Assembly: GCA_039194995.1 (NCBI GenBank)
Contig: JBCCVR010000011.1
Location: 1-64,000, forward strand
DNA length: 64,000 bases
Reading direction: 5' to 3'
From: CCY15215 sp039194995
GTDB taxonomy: Bacteria; Cyanobacteriota; Cyanobacteriia; Cyanobacteriales; Spirulinaceae
Shown piece by piece: positions 1 through 8,444 of the stretch. Position 1 is the first letter of the stretch. Each line of letters begins with the position of its first letter. The notes under the pieces were generated by a model. That model made no database searches. It was not told where the DNA came from and was given only the letters and a program-made list of their open reading frames with translations. A program made the translations under genes and the position numbers.

Positions 1-203
1 TCGAACACTGGAATTGATGTGTTTCCATACGTTTCACTCGCAAAGGAGTGTTGAAAGCCAATCGATTAATATCATGGGCGATCTGATGCGATGTTTCCAT
101 ACGTTTCACTCGCAAAGGAGTGTTGAAAGCTAAGGATACTGAATGCCAAGCGATCGCACTGGTATTGTTTCCATACGTTTCACTCGCAAAGGAGTGTTGA
201 AAG
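1..203 (+). CRISPR. CRISPR array, terminal part (3 repeats)
   Basis: Three identical 37-nt repeats lie at 21-57, 93-129 and 167-203. Each begins GTTTCCATACG and ends GTTGAAAG, with an internal dyad CACTC/GAGTG that could form a short crRNA hairpin. They are separated by two complete spacers of 35 nt (58-92) and 37 nt (130-166); 1-20 is the end of a further spacer, so the array continues to the left. The GUUGAAAG-like 3' end resembles the 5' handle of cyanobacterial type I and type III crRNAs, which suggests transcription left to right, making this the leader-distal end. That orientation is inferred. No cas gene is in the window, so the subtype is unknown. The last repeat is not degenerate, which is slightly unusual for a distal end. 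Confidence 0.95.
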
Positions 204-243
204 ACCGCCAGCCACGATCGCCATCAAACAAGGCTTTCAGAAG

Positions 244-291
244 CAAATTTGGCGAACCTTCTAATTATTGTTCCAGATCTCCCCAAATTTG
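244..291. other. Inverted repeat between array and regulator gene
   Basis: CAAATTTGG (244-252) is complementary to CCAAATTTG (283-291) across a 30-nt loop. It lies in the 242-nt gap between the CRISPR array and the stop codon of the minus-strand regulator gene. It could be a weak transcription stop for that gene, but no clear T-run follows. Nothing else recognisable is in 204-445. Confidence 0.3.
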
Positions 292-445
292 ACAAGACTT
301 TTTTCCGAACGAATCGCCCTATCCTTTATTTTTCAAGTCTTTCAGCGTTTTGGCAGACCCCCCGGGAAAATCGACCCCGCTTCGGTTTGCCAAAAATCCC
401 CGATCGAATCAAGTCAAAATCACTTTGATTTATTTTTGAATTTAT

Positions 446-1891
446 CTAAAGCTGTTTCTTCGCCAATTCTCCGAGGGTTTGCATGGCACGATCCACCATC
501 GGAGACCAAACAATTGCCGTATTTAAACGAAAACAATTTTGATAGTAAGTGCCGGAAACCGAGAACATAACACCGGGAGCAATACTAATTTGTTGTGCAA
601 GCGCCTCGTGATAGAGTTGTAAAGAATCGAAACCCGCAGGCATTTCCAACCAGAGAACGTGACCGCCCTTGGGTTGTGTAACCCGGGTTTCTGAGGGAAA
701 ATAATCGCAAATTGCTTGTAGCATTCGGCTCATTTGAGTTTGATAAGCGTGACGCAATTGACGCAGGTGGCGATCGCACCCCCCATTCGCGAAAAATTCC
801 GCAACCGCTAGTTGAGGCGGAACGGCGGTACTCTGATTGATAACCGACTTACTGTGAGCAATGCGATCGCCGTAAGATCCCCCCGCACACCAACCGATCC
901 GCAACGCGGGAGAGATAATTTTACTGACCGAAGAGCAATAGAGAACGCGATTTTCTGTATCGAAGGCTTTGATCGCTTTGGGACGAGTCCCGCTAAAATA
1001 AATCTCCCCATAGACATCATCTTCAACTAGAGGGGTTTTGTATTTGTTTAAAAGTTCCACGAGGCGTTTTTTCTTAGCATCATCCATGCAACTGCCAATG
1101 GGATTATTAAAGTTAGCAATAATCAAGCAGGCTTGAACTTGTTTTTTTTGTAAGGCTTCTTCGAGGTGAGTCAAGCTGATACCCTCGCGAGGATGGGTGG
1201 GCAAAGCCAAAGCGTTGAGTTGCAACATTTTCAGGGCTTCGAGGATGCCAAAATAGGTCGGCGATTCGATCGCAATCGTATCCCCGGGTTGGGCGATCGC
1301 TTGCAGGGCCAGAAAAATCGCTTCCATTGCCCCATTTGTAATAACCATGCGATCGGGGGACACAGAACAACCCGCATCGAGCATTCGTTTGGCGAGTTCC
1401 GATCGCAAGGAAGGACAGCCGAGAGAAGTCCCGTAAGCATGGGCGACATGAGGATTTTCTCGCAGGACTTTCCCCATTAGGCGATTGATTTTAGCGAGGG
1501 GTAAATATTCAAGGGCGGGAGTCGCCGCACCGAACTGGATGGTATCGGGATCTTTTAAGCGATCCATGACTTGATAAGCCAGAGAAGTATCGATGGTACT
1601 TGCTTCTTGAGGGGGTGCGGTTTCTGCGGGTTCTCTGGGGCGATCGAGGGCGGTTTGCTTGACATAATAACCGGATTGGGGGCGGGCAACGATCGAGCCG
1701 CGATCTTCAAGGAGTCGATACGCTTCGAGAACTGTGGAGGTACTCACGGAGAGTTGTTCTCGCAATTTGCGGATCGAGGGGAGGCGATCGCCAGGCGTGA
1801 GAGTCCCATCTGCAATCGATTCTTGCAGGCGATCGGCGACTTGTTCGTACAACGTTTGGTCTGAGGAGACCGCGATCGGCGTGATTTTCAT
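446..1891 (-). CDS. MocR-type PLP-dependent transcriptional regulator
   Basis: This is a 481-residue GntR/MocR regulator, combining a winged-helix DNA-binding domain with a fold-type I aminotransferase-like domain that senses a ligand through pyridoxal phosphate. Residues 10-78 are a typical GntR helix-turn-helix (LPSIRKLREQLSVSTSTV). Residues 115-475 are aminotransferase class I/II-like, with NFNNP around 262, EDDVYGE at 290-296 and the Schiff-base lysine in SVSK (K324). The reading frame stays open to 2023, but the extra 44 residues look unlike a protein start; the methionine at 1891 begins the family-typical MKITP and is preferred. No Shine-Dalgarno precedes it. A perfect dyad upstream (1927-1949) is a plausible operator. 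No obvious target gene lies beside it, so the ligand and regulon are unknown. Confidence 0.9.
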   Translation of the reverse strand: MKITPIAVSSDQTLYEQVADRLQESIADGTLTPGDRLPSIRKLREQLSVSTSTVLEAYRLLEDRGSIVARPQSGYYVKQTALDRPREPAETAPPQEASTIDTSLAYQVMDRLKDPDTIQFGAATPALEYLPLAKINRLMGKVLRENPHVAHAYGTSLGCPSLRSELAKRMLDAGCSVSPDRMVITNGAMEAIFLALQAIAQPGDTIAIESPTYFGILEALKMLQLNALALPTHPREGISLTHLEEALQKKQVQACLIIANFNNPIGSCMDDAKKKRLVELLNKYKTPLVEDDVYGEIYFSGTRPKAIKAFDTENRVLYCSSVSKIISPALRIGWCAGGSYGDRIAHSKSVINQSTAVPPQLAVAEFFANGGCDRHLRQLRHAYQTQMSRMLQAICDYFPSETRVTQPKGGHVLWLEMPAGFDSLQLYHEALAQQISIAPGVMFSVSGTYYQNCFRLNTAIVWSPMVDRAMQTLGELAKKQL

Positions 1892-1926
1892 GGCAAGGGA
1901 TACAGTTTGAGATTTTTTTAACCAGA

Positions 1927-1949
1927 ACAGTTGCAAAAAACACAACTGT
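1927..1949. promoter_or_regulatory. Dyad upstream of the MocR gene, candidate operator
   Basis: ACAGTTG (1927-1933) is a perfect inverted repeat of CAACTGT (1943-1949) with a 9-nt spacer. It sits 36-58 nt upstream of the MocR start codon, in the divergent promoter region shared with the small gene at 2039. MocR regulators commonly bind their own promoter. The operator role is inferred from position and symmetry only. Confidence 0.4.
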
Positions 1950-2038
1950 ATACGAAACAATTTAACGCAATTGTCTCTGTACGGATCGCAATGAGTTGAA
2001 GAAAATACAGATATTGAAGCCATTGCGAGGTGTCTCCC

Positions 2039-2305
2039 ATGAGAAATTACGATCTTTACGCCAGACTGGAACTGATTCCCAGCGATCGCCGCTTAAATGC
2101 GAGTTCCTTAAAAACAAAATTGGCAAATTTAGGGAAATCTTTGGTTAACTTTTTGGCAGGTTCGACACAACCCCGCATCACAGAGGATCGCGATCGCCAA
2201 GGCAATCTCTATTTTCGGGTTTACGATCCTTGCGATCGTTCGCGTATGATGTTTGATTCTGAAGAAGAACTGCGGGTATGGCTGGAGCAAAGATATTATC
2301 AGTAG
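2039..2305 (+). CDS. Conserved small protein, function unknown
   Basis: An 88-residue soluble protein beginning MRNYDLYARLEL and ending with an acidic, aromatic segment (EEELRVWLEQRYYQ). The frame could start at a GTG at 2030, but a GAGG at 2027-2030 is well placed for the ATG at 2039, which I chose. No membrane segment, signal peptide or catalytic motif is visible. The sequence looks like the small hypothetical proteins common in cyanobacteria. It is divergent from the MocR regulator and shares its upstream region, so it could be under that regulator's control; this is inference. Confidence 0.65.
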   Translation: MRNYDLYARLELIPSDRRLNASSLKTKLANLGKSLVNFLAGSTQPRITEDRDRQGNLYFRVYDPCDRSRMMFDSEEELRVWLEQRYYQ

Positions 2306-2379
2306 TCTCGATTGCCAGAATGAAGCAACTCGGGCGATCTCTATTGACTTGTCTCAGAGAAGCGATCGCCACTGTCTAT

Positions 2380-2727
2380 TTATTCTGGCTGTTGGTCTCC
2401 AAATAAATGCTCGATAATTCGCAAACTCTCTGTTCTCAAGCCACGAATTTCAGTTTCTATCGCTTCCAAGCGTCCCACAATAGTCTCAATTCGTCCAACG
2501 ACAATTTCAAAATTTCGCTGACTGGTTTCGTGATTTGCTTGATGAATTTCAACAATCTGCACTAAGCTCGCGACCGTATTATTTAATTGTTGATGTTTCT
2601 GGGCTAGATCGCCAACAGTCGTCTGCAATTGTTGATGGGATTGGGCCAAATTCCCAACGACAGCCGTTAACTGTTCTAAATTTGCCTCAATCCGATCTAA
2701 GCGATCGCCGTCTGATGAGTTTGCCAT
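2380..2727 (-). CDS. Small coiled-coil protein
   Basis: A 115-residue protein made almost wholly of heptad-patterned helix: repeats such as LEQLTAVVGNLAQSHQQLQ and a second stretch around RIETIVGRLEAIETEI. It has no membrane span. Short coiled-coil proteins of this kind are frequent in filamentous cyanobacteria and presumably oligomerise. The codon pattern and clean heptads support a real gene. Function is unknown. The gene is convergent with the small gene at 2039. Confidence 0.65.
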   Translation of the reverse strand: MANSSDGDRLDRIEANLEQLTAVVGNLAQSHQQLQTTVGDLAQKHQQLNNTVASLVQIVEIHQANHETSQRNFEIVVGRIETIVGRLEAIETEIRGLRTESLRIIEHLFGDQQPE

Positions 2728-2943
2728 TTTTGCTCGTTCTGATTGCTCTGACGTTTCAATTTTAACTCGCGATCGCCCTTGACCGTTTGCGGAGTACGTG
2801 TTAAGGAGTCGAGAGAGGCGATCGCCCTCCTCAATGGCAAGATTGCCCGACTATAATAATGCTATTATGCTCTCGGCGATCGGCTGAATTCGCGAAATAC
2901 CGACTTTTCACGCCGTCCCCATTGCCTGTTCCCTCTCCCTCAT

Positions 2944-2972
2944 TGATAATTGATAATTGATAATTGATAATT
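2944..2972. repeat. Heptameric tandem repeat (TGATAAT)x4
   Basis: Four perfect copies of TGATAAT run from 2944 to 2971, ending 6 nt before the ATG of the DUF3038 gene. The same heptamer, in the other orientation, occurs at 28690-28710 and 43350-43363. Short tandemly repeated repetitive sequences (STRRs) with 7-nt units are a known feature of cyanobacterial genomes. Here the repeat occupies the place where a ribosome binding site would be. Confidence 0.85.
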
Positions 2973-2977
2973 GCTCA

Positions 2978-3604
2978 ATGAGTCAATCCGCAAGCGTCAA
3001 ACCCGAACCCAATCCGTCACCGCGTCCAAAACCCCTGATTTTGGACAACTTACCCAATTTACCCGGTGTAGCCGAATGTTCCCCCCGGGTGCAACAAAAA
3101 ATTGACCTCGTTTTACTGGCTCTCGAAGCCCTAGAATTGGGGGGTTCGGAACAAATGCTGGCCACCGCTCGAGAATTGGAATTGCAGGGAATCATCGAAA
3201 ATCGCGTAGCATTATGGCGATTGCGCTGTTCCAACCCCTGGCGGCGATCGCACGTCCGGGATGCCCTCTCCTTGGATCAAGCCAAAGCCCTCGCCATTAT
3301 TGCCAGTATGCGAGCGCGAAAATTAACAGTCTCGATCCGCCAACTCCTCGTTGCACGACAGCAAATCCAACAAAAGGGCTTGCCCCTCGAACAGCATTTT
3401 CGCCTTTCGGAATACCTCGAACGCTTCAGAGCGCATTTTCGCAGTCGCATGAATGGCAAACGGGCAAAAGTAGCTTTTTATTTAGCCAGCAACGATCGCT
3501 TGAATGATCTAGCCATGTCATTATTAAGTCAATTGCTATTTTGCACCGGAACCGCCGGAATGCAACGGTTTTGGGTGAGTTTGTTTGATGGAGAGGTATT
3601 ATGA
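2978..3604 (+). CDS. DUF3038 family protein
   Basis: A 208-residue soluble protein. The Pro-rich start (KPEPNPSPRPKP) leads into an all-helical domain with many Arg/Leu-rich helices. I recognise it as the cyanobacteria-restricted DUF3038 family, mainly from the combination with the DUF4335 gene that follows. The frame is open from a TTG at 2957 inside the heptamer repeat, but the first ATG, at 2978, is a better start. Its stop overlaps the next start as ATGA (3601-3604), so the two genes are probably translationally coupled. Biochemical function is unknown. Confidence 0.75.
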   Translation: MSQSASVKPEPNPSPRPKPLILDNLPNLPGVAECSPRVQQKIDLVLLALEALELGGSEQMLATARELELQGIIENRVALWRLRCSNPWRRSHVRDALSLDQAKALAIIASMRARKLTVSIRQLLVARQQIQQKGLPLEQHFRLSEYLERFRAHFRSRMNGKRAKVAFYLASNDRLNDLAMSLLSQLLFCTGTAGMQRFWVSLFDGEVL

Positions 3605-4962
3605 CAATTAAACGCCAGTATAATTTACCCAATTGCCGCCTCGTTCTCGAGGGTGTGGATGATGACAGTGCCGAAGGCAAGCGCCCCGATCGCCGACCGT
3701 TACTGTCGATTTTGCTGCAAGCGGAATGTCATATTACGGGACAAGAACAGATTCTCTCGGGAGGAAAGGAGTTTCTCGAAAGTTTGGTCAAAGCCGTCAG
3801 TGCCTACGCCCAAGAATTCTTAAGCGGCATTCGCCATCCCCTCGAATTGGAATCTCGCGATGCTAAGGTGCGTTTACTCAAAGGCGATCGCCCCGATCTC
3901 CATCACCTCCTCTGGCGGCAAGATAACGCCGACTCCGAGAGCAAACCCCTCAATTTCGATCTCAACACCGTACAACTGTTCGATTTGGTGGAAGCCGTCG
4001 ATCAATTATTTGCCGACGGTCGCACCCTACCGGATTTATCCTTGCACTTAACCCCCGTCAGCCGCCGCCATCGCAAAGCCGACGTACCTTTAGCTAGGAA
4101 AGCCACACCGATGGTTACGGGAGTGGGAAGTTTGGCGATCGCCGCCGCGTTGCTGTTTATGGTGCCGATCCCCGAGGTCAAAGATCCCGAAGTTCCCAGA
4201 GAGGAAAATACCAGCGAAAACGCCACTTCAGAGGAAGAACAAACCCCCGAAGTCACCGCACCGCCTATCTCGCCGGAAGATTTGCAGGCATTATTGGCAG
4301 AAGCTCCAGAAATCACCGACCCCACGGAAATGAACTTTTTGCAACGCCACCTCCGCCGCGAAATCGAAAATGCCTGGGACGATCGCGAAACCGTCGAACG
4401 AGATCTCACTTATAATCTCGTCGCAACGTTAGACGGCTCCATCATCGACTACGAACCCGTGGGAGAGATTAGCGACACGGAAACGGATGCGACTCCCCTG
4501 CCAGAGTTGCGCTTTTTACCCGCAGAAGATGACATCGCCCAACGAGAAGCGATCGCCAGATTTGAATTGGTCTTTACCCGCAACGGAACTACCACCATCA
4601 GCCCCCTCGCCGGACGCAGGGGCGGAGGCACCCTAGGGGAACGCATTACCGATGGGGCAACCTTAGAACGCCTGCAAGAGGAAGTTCGGGAAAAATTGCA
4701 GGAGTCGTGGACGGAAGAAACGGCGGCTGATGTCGAACTTCCTTTCCGTATTGGGGTGACAGAGACGGGAGCCATTGCCGATTACGAATATTTAGATGGC
4801 AATGCCTACATCCTGCAAAAAGAAACCCCCTTACCCGAATTACTCGATCTTGAAGCGGCAGGCATTGGCGAAGAAAGCGGCACCGTTGTCCCCCAAGAAC
4901 CCCTGGCTCAATTCCGCGTCGTCTTCCTTCCGGGAGGGGCGATCCAAATCGGCGCTTGGTAA
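3601..4962 (+). CDS. DUF4335 family protein, single membrane span
   Basis: A 453-residue protein coupled to the DUF3038 gene by a 4-nt overlap. Residues 1-160 form the conserved DUF4335 domain (starts MTIKRQYNLPNC). Residues ~178-190 form a short hydrophobic membrane segment (VGSLAIAAALLFMVPIP). A highly acidic Glu/Pro/Thr linker follows (about 195-230). The remaining ~220 residues contain two related segments, near 245-345 and 350-453, each with a beta-rich core ending in FxLVFxxNG or FRVVFLPGG, suggesting an internal duplication. The layout implies an inner-membrane protein with a cytoplasmic N domain and a periplasmic C part; topology is inferred. Function is unknown. Confidence 0.75.
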   Translation: MTIKRQYNLPNCRLVLEGVDDDSAEGKRPDRRPLLSILLQAECHITGQEQILSGGKEFLESLVKAVSAYAQEFLSGIRHPLELESRDAKVRLLKGDRPDLHHLLWRQDNADSESKPLNFDLNTVQLFDLVEAVDQLFADGRTLPDLSLHLTPVSRRHRKADVPLARKATPMVTGVGSLAIAAALLFMVPIPEVKDPEVPREENTSENATSEEEQTPEVTAPPISPEDLQALLAEAPEITDPTEMNFLQRHLRREIENAWDDRETVERDLTYNLVATLDGSIIDYEPVGEISDTETDATPLPELRFLPAEDDIAQREAIARFELVFTRNGTTTISPLAGRRGGGTLGERITDGATLERLQEEVREKLQESWTEETAADVELPFRIGVTETGAIADYEYLDGNAYILQKETPLPELLDLEAAGIGEESGTVVPQEPLAQFRVVFLPGGAIQIGAW

Positions 4963-4971
4963 TGTTTGGGA

Positions 4972-5874
4972 ATGAATGTTATTTCTGCCAATCGTTTTCT
5001 GCTCGTAATGTTGTTATTGGTGCTGACTGCGCAGATAATAGCAGCACCCTTTGGAGAAGCAGGACAGTGTTTGGCAACTTTCAGCGCAATTGTTTTTTTG
5101 GGGGCGCTCTTTCCCGATACTGTCGGAAATTTTTTGCAGGATTCTCGTTTTAAAACACCTCCTCGCCTTAAAACCGCGATCGCGTTTACCGCATTAGATT
5201 TAACGGTAACATTTGGCTTAGTTTACTTTTGGGTGACGATCGCTGCCTTATATTTTCCTGCCTATTTGGAGCAATTAGAAGCAGGGAATTTGGACGTGCA
5301 AGCCGGAACGATCGACCAACTCTTTCTGTTTATTACTGGGGCAATTTTCGTCCCTTTTTACGAAGAATTTGTCTTTCGCGGCGTAGTTTTGCGTGCCTAC
5401 GAACGAGCGCGATCGCCAATTTATGCGGCATTATTAACCTCAGTTCTTTTTGCGCTGGTTCACGGCACTTTAATTCAACTTTTAGCCTTTATTCCGGGAT
5501 CGTTTTTGATGGCGCGAGTCGTGCAAAATCGGGGAAGCTGGTGGTTGGTGGTCATCCCTCATGCTATCTATAATGGGCTAATTTTTGGGCTTTTTCCTTT
5601 TCTACCACCAGAGACAGAAGAAGAACCCCAACTCATGGGCGGTTTTATCGCGCTGCTTATTGCCAGTATTGCCTTTGCGATCGCGGCACGTTGGTTAAAT
5701 ATCTTCGCCAGACAAGAACCCAAAGCAACTTTTCCGAGAAATGAACAAATTTGGACTCCTGCGTTAATTAGCGTTGTTTGGTTTGGACTGAGTGTAATTA
5801 TACTTACCACTTTTTTCACGATCGATCCCGAATCTATTTCTAGATGGGGGCATTTTTTAGCGGCTCATCTTTAA
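4972..5874 (+). CDS. CPBP-family intramembrane protease
   Basis: A 300-residue multi-span membrane protein of the CPBP (CaaX protease and bacteriocin-processing, Abi) family. The diagnostic motifs are present: EEFVFRG (the EExxxR glutamates and arginine), ALVHG for the first histidine and PHAIYN for the second. About eight hydrophobic segments are visible. Family members are glutamate-type intramembrane endopeptidases; in cyanobacteria most have no known substrate. The frame opens at a TTG at 4966, but the ATG at 4972 is the likelier start. It lies only 9 nt after the DUF4335 gene, so it may be the third gene of that operon. Confidence 0.88.
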   Translation: MNVISANRFLLVMLLLVLTAQIIAAPFGEAGQCLATFSAIVFLGALFPDTVGNFLQDSRFKTPPRLKTAIAFTALDLTVTFGLVYFWVTIAALYFPAYLEQLEAGNLDVQAGTIDQLFLFITGAIFVPFYEEFVFRGVVLRAYERARSPIYAALLTSVLFALVHGTLIQLLAFIPGSFLMARVVQNRGSWWLVVIPHAIYNGLIFGLFPFLPPETEEEPQLMGGFIALLIASIAFAIAARWLNIFARQEPKATFPRNEQIWTPALISVVWFGLSVIILTTFFTIDPESISRWGHFLAAHL

Positions 5875-5937
5875 ACTCAGACAATAGTACTATCTGTGCG
5901 TTAGAGCAATTTTACTTACCATATTATGTAGAAATTT

Positions 5938-6133
5938 GCAAGATCGGTTAAGGATCCGCAAGAACTGCGAGAGAGTTCCGCAAGCCGATCTTGTGAAAAC
6001 TCATTTCAATTTGCGATTCTATAAATATAAGCAATGAATGAGTTTTTCATTGCATCGCTTATTTTAACACTCTTATAACCCTTAATATCACCATCTTTTC
6101 TCCTCGAATTAATTTGATTCGGAGGAGTTTTTT
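5938..6133 (+). ncRNA. Candidate structured small RNA
   Basis: This gene-free stretch folds strongly on paper. CAAGATCGG (5939-5947) pairs with CCGATCTTG (5985-5993), enclosing a hairpin GAACT/AGTTC (5962-5978). Downstream, GCAATGAA (6031-6038) pairs with TTCATTGC (6046-6053), framed by GCGAT (6013-6017) and ATCGC (6054-6058). Alternatively GAAAACTCATT (5995-6005) pairs with AATGAGTTTTTC (6037-6048); the two options exclude each other. A clear terminator follows at 6100-6133. The layout fits an independent small RNA or an attenuator-like leader. I could not match it to 6S, tmRNA or RNase P RNA. The strand is set by the terminator T-run. Confidence 0.35.
6100..6133 (+). terminator. Rho-independent terminator
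   Basis: CTCCTCGAAT (6100-6109) pairs with ATTCGGAGGAG (6117-6127), with one bulged base, and is followed by six T (6128-6133). It ends transcription from the left. It is over 220 nt downstream of the CPBP gene, with the structured region in between. The rest of the gap (6134-6360) is AT-rich and presumably holds the promoter of the next gene; I see no strong consensus promoter in it. Confidence 0.8.
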
Positions 6134-6360
6134 GTGTGATTTTTTTAAAGGAAATAGAAAAATCAAGAAATATCAGTCGATTATAAAATCCCGAAAAAAA
6201 TTATGAGTTTTTATCAATTTTTCTGTATTTCGCTCTTTTGGCATTGAAGCTATATTTAGATTGTTAGCGAAAGCAAACCACACCAATACAGAAAACATAT
6301 TGAATCTGACCGGATTTGCGATCGCACCTTATATTTCACCATTCTAAGGAGTTTGTAGCC

Positions 6361-7722
6361 ATGTTTCGCGTATCTGCTATTTCTAACATCGTTCGAGGAT
6401 TGACCAATCGCAAAACCGCAGGCATCGTTTTAAGTTTGCTGTTAGCGGGTGCAGGAGCTTACCAACTGCGCTATGGCAATACCGACTTGCAAGAAATCGC
6501 CATGAGCTACGAAGAAATTCAAGATGCGGGTTACGCAGTCGATCGCGTCTCTCTAGAACCCACAGATACAGAGAACTTACACTACAATCTCGCTTTTAAA
6601 TTGGAAAACCAAGGACAAGAAATCGCGATCGCCTTAAACGATATTGACCTGAGCTTGATGATTCCTTCCGCTCCAGAATCGGCACAAGGCAATGCAGAAT
6701 TGGTTAAATGGTTTATCATGGAACGAGAGTTTAATCGGCAGCGCGTTGTCTTCAAATCTGATTCTCCTCATCTCCAAGTAAAAGGCAACGGCAAAGCTCA
6801 AAATATTTCCGTTCATCTAACGAATAACTGCTTGGGTGCGGGATACTGGGAATTAGCGGTATTTGCCGAAGAAAATGGCGAAAACAAGAAAATTTATCAA
6901 GGGTTTTTTGATTTCCCTCGAGGCAGCTATAAAGACCTCATGGAAACAGTGAATGGCGAATCCTATTGGCAGTACGCGCAAGGCATTGAAGCATGGTATC
7001 CCGGCACGACTTTCTTTAAAGGTCAAGCCCTTGATTTTTCGACGCTACGGGATGTTAAAAACAAACGTCATGTTAGCGTCCGAGACCTCAAAAATGAAAC
7101 AATTTTCACCGTTGCCGAACAAGAAAAGAAAGCTAAATTAATCGTTGATGAGACGCAAGAAAATTGGCAAACATGGGACGATCTGCGGCACTCAGAAGCA
7201 CAATTTCAAAGTTTTGTTGCCCCCGGCATTTACGATCCCGATAAGTTATGGTCGAGCAATTATAGTGAAATTGCCAATCTAACCGATGCGATCGTCAAAG
7301 AGATCGAGTCTCCTCTTTCCAAACAAGCGTTACAAGAAATCGATTTCTACTTCCAAAGTGAAGCCGGAAAAACACGTAAGTTGGTGGTTAGTGGTGTCGA
7401 TCTCAAAGCCTTACCGCAACTATCGCCACAAGACTATTCTAATGGGTTGTATATGCCTCTCGGATACGGTACGCCCTTTACACAGGATTACGAAGAATTA
7501 AAGCAAAATCCGCCCGCACAAAGCCCTCTCTTTAGCGCCCTTTTTGATGAAAGCGATCGCATTATCGATTATCGTCATGATGTGGGAATTAATGGCATGG
7601 TCATGCACCGAGATGCCGTTAATCCCGATTTAGTTCACTTCTATTTACTCTCCTACGAACGCATCTCAATTGTGGGTCATTACACCCTCGATCTGAACAA
7701 TGGCAATGTAGAAATGATTTAA
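6361..7722 (+). CDS. Exported or membrane-anchored protein, unknown
   Basis: A 453-residue protein that I do not recognise. The ATG at 6361 is preceded by a good AAGGAG (6346-6351); this start is preferred over the upstream in-frame codon at 6316. The N-terminus is basic and then hydrophobic (TAGIVLSLLLAGAGAYQL, about residues 19-36), consistent with a signal peptide or an N-terminal anchor. The rest is hydrophilic, with a beta-rich first half containing paired cysteine-poor strands and a mixed second half; no catalytic motif stands out. It is a single-gene unit between two terminators. Most likely it works in the periplasm or on the membrane surface. Confidence 0.8.
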   Translation: MFRVSAISNIVRGLTNRKTAGIVLSLLLAGAGAYQLRYGNTDLQEIAMSYEEIQDAGYAVDRVSLEPTDTENLHYNLAFKLENQGQEIAIALNDIDLSLMIPSAPESAQGNAELVKWFIMEREFNRQRVVFKSDSPHLQVKGNGKAQNISVHLTNNCLGAGYWELAVFAEENGENKKIYQGFFDFPRGSYKDLMETVNGESYWQYAQGIEAWYPGTTFFKGQALDFSTLRDVKNKRHVSVRDLKNETIFTVAEQEKKAKLIVDETQENWQTWDDLRHSEAQFQSFVAPGIYDPDKLWSSNYSEIANLTDAIVKEIESPLSKQALQEIDFYFQSEAGKTRKLVVSGVDLKALPQLSPQDYSNGLYMPLGYGTPFTQDYEELKQNPPAQSPLFSALFDESDRIIDYRHDVGINGMVMHRDAVNPDLVHFYLLSYERISIVGHYTLDLNNGNVEMI

Positions 7723-7768
7723 TTTCCTCCGGGATTTGTTGAGTTTCTCATCCCATCACCCTAAAAAT

Positions 7769-7807
7769 GCGATCGCTCTTTTCAAGACAGGAGTGCGATC
7801 GCTTTTT
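7769..7807 (+). terminator. Terminator built from two HIP1 octamers
   Basis: GCGATCGC at 7769-7776 and again at 7795-7802 pair with each other, extended inward by CT/AG, with an ~18-nt loop and five T (7803-7807). It follows the gene at 6361. HIP1 is self-complementary, so two copies at short distance form a stem automatically. Confidence 0.7.
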
Positions 7808-7931
7808 CCCATCGGCTAACAACCAATCGTCAAATTAAAACCTTGTTTCAAATTCAACAAATTCTACCGAAATGAGTTTAATTTTATAGCAAGTCCGCAT
7901 AAGTTGTAAAATCGTTAGGATGAACACTAAT

Positions 7932-8444
7932 TTAACTGAAATAGCGGATATGGTTAAAATTAAGAACATCAATATTAATACTTTGCAAATAACTAGCTAG
8001 TCTGAGATCGTCGGTTAAAACTAAATATTTTTCTGCTGCTAGATCGGCAATCCCACAATCTGTTAAACCAAATTGAGTTAACTTGTCCATCTTGCTTATT
8101 TTTTTGGTCTCGACATAGATTTCATACAATTGCAAACTTTCGTTTTCAGACAAAAAGAAAGAAAACAATGATAAACATTGCGAGTATTCGGGATCGCGTA
8201 AATCTTTATTGAGTAAACTATTGACCTCTGTTAAAATGTTGGGAGTAGTAATAATTTGAGAGAATCGAGGTAGTAACTCTAACAATAAATTGTAGTCATT
8301 GATGGAATAAGTTTGTGTCCGTTTAAATCGCTCAATGCGATCGGGATTAACTCGACCCACAAACAACAGCAGTAAGATATTTGTATCAACCAAAATCCCT
8401 TTTTGTTGATAGCGTTGAATTAATTTTCCGATCTCTCCATCCAT
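7932..8444 (-). CDS. PIN-domain ribonuclease-like protein
   Basis: A 170-residue protein with the acidic residues of a PIN-domain nuclease: D20 in LVDTNILLLL, E73 in TEVNSL, D129 in LTDCGIADLA and D145/D146 in LTDDLRL. PIN proteins are Mg-dependent RNases, and many are VapC toxins. It starts inside the stop codon of the gene before it (TAATG, 8444), so the two are translationally coupled as toxin-antitoxin pairs often are. At 170 residues it is longer than most VapC toxins (about 130). Activity as a toxin is inference. Confidence 0.8.
   Translation of the reverse strand: MDGEIGKLIQRYQQKGILVDTNILLLLFVGRVNPDRIERFKRTQTYSINDYNLLLELLPRFSQIITTPNILTEVNSLLNKDLRDPEYSQCLSLFSFFLSENESLQLYEIYVETKKISKMDKLTQFGLTDCGIADLAAEKYLVLTDDLRLASYLQSINIDVLNFNHIRYFS

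Noticed and set aside
204..240. Possible fourth spacer and degenerate repeat after the last CRISPR repeat
   Set aside because: No recognisable part of the 37-nt repeat follows at the expected distance; GGCTTTCAGAAG is too weak a match.
268..570. 100-codon plus-strand ORF after the CRISPR array
   Set aside because: It overlaps the MocR gene on the other strand, has no family resemblance, and its composition is that of an antisense shadow.
6035..6079. 14-codon ORF (MNEFFIASLILTLL) as a leader peptide gene
   Set aside because: No ribosome binding site and the codons are inside the hairpin sequence; length is well within chance.
5881..6133. 6S RNA, tmRNA or RNase P RNA
   Set aside because: The long closing stem with central bubble, the tRNA-like ends and the conserved P RNA core are all missing, so only a generic candidate RNA is reported.
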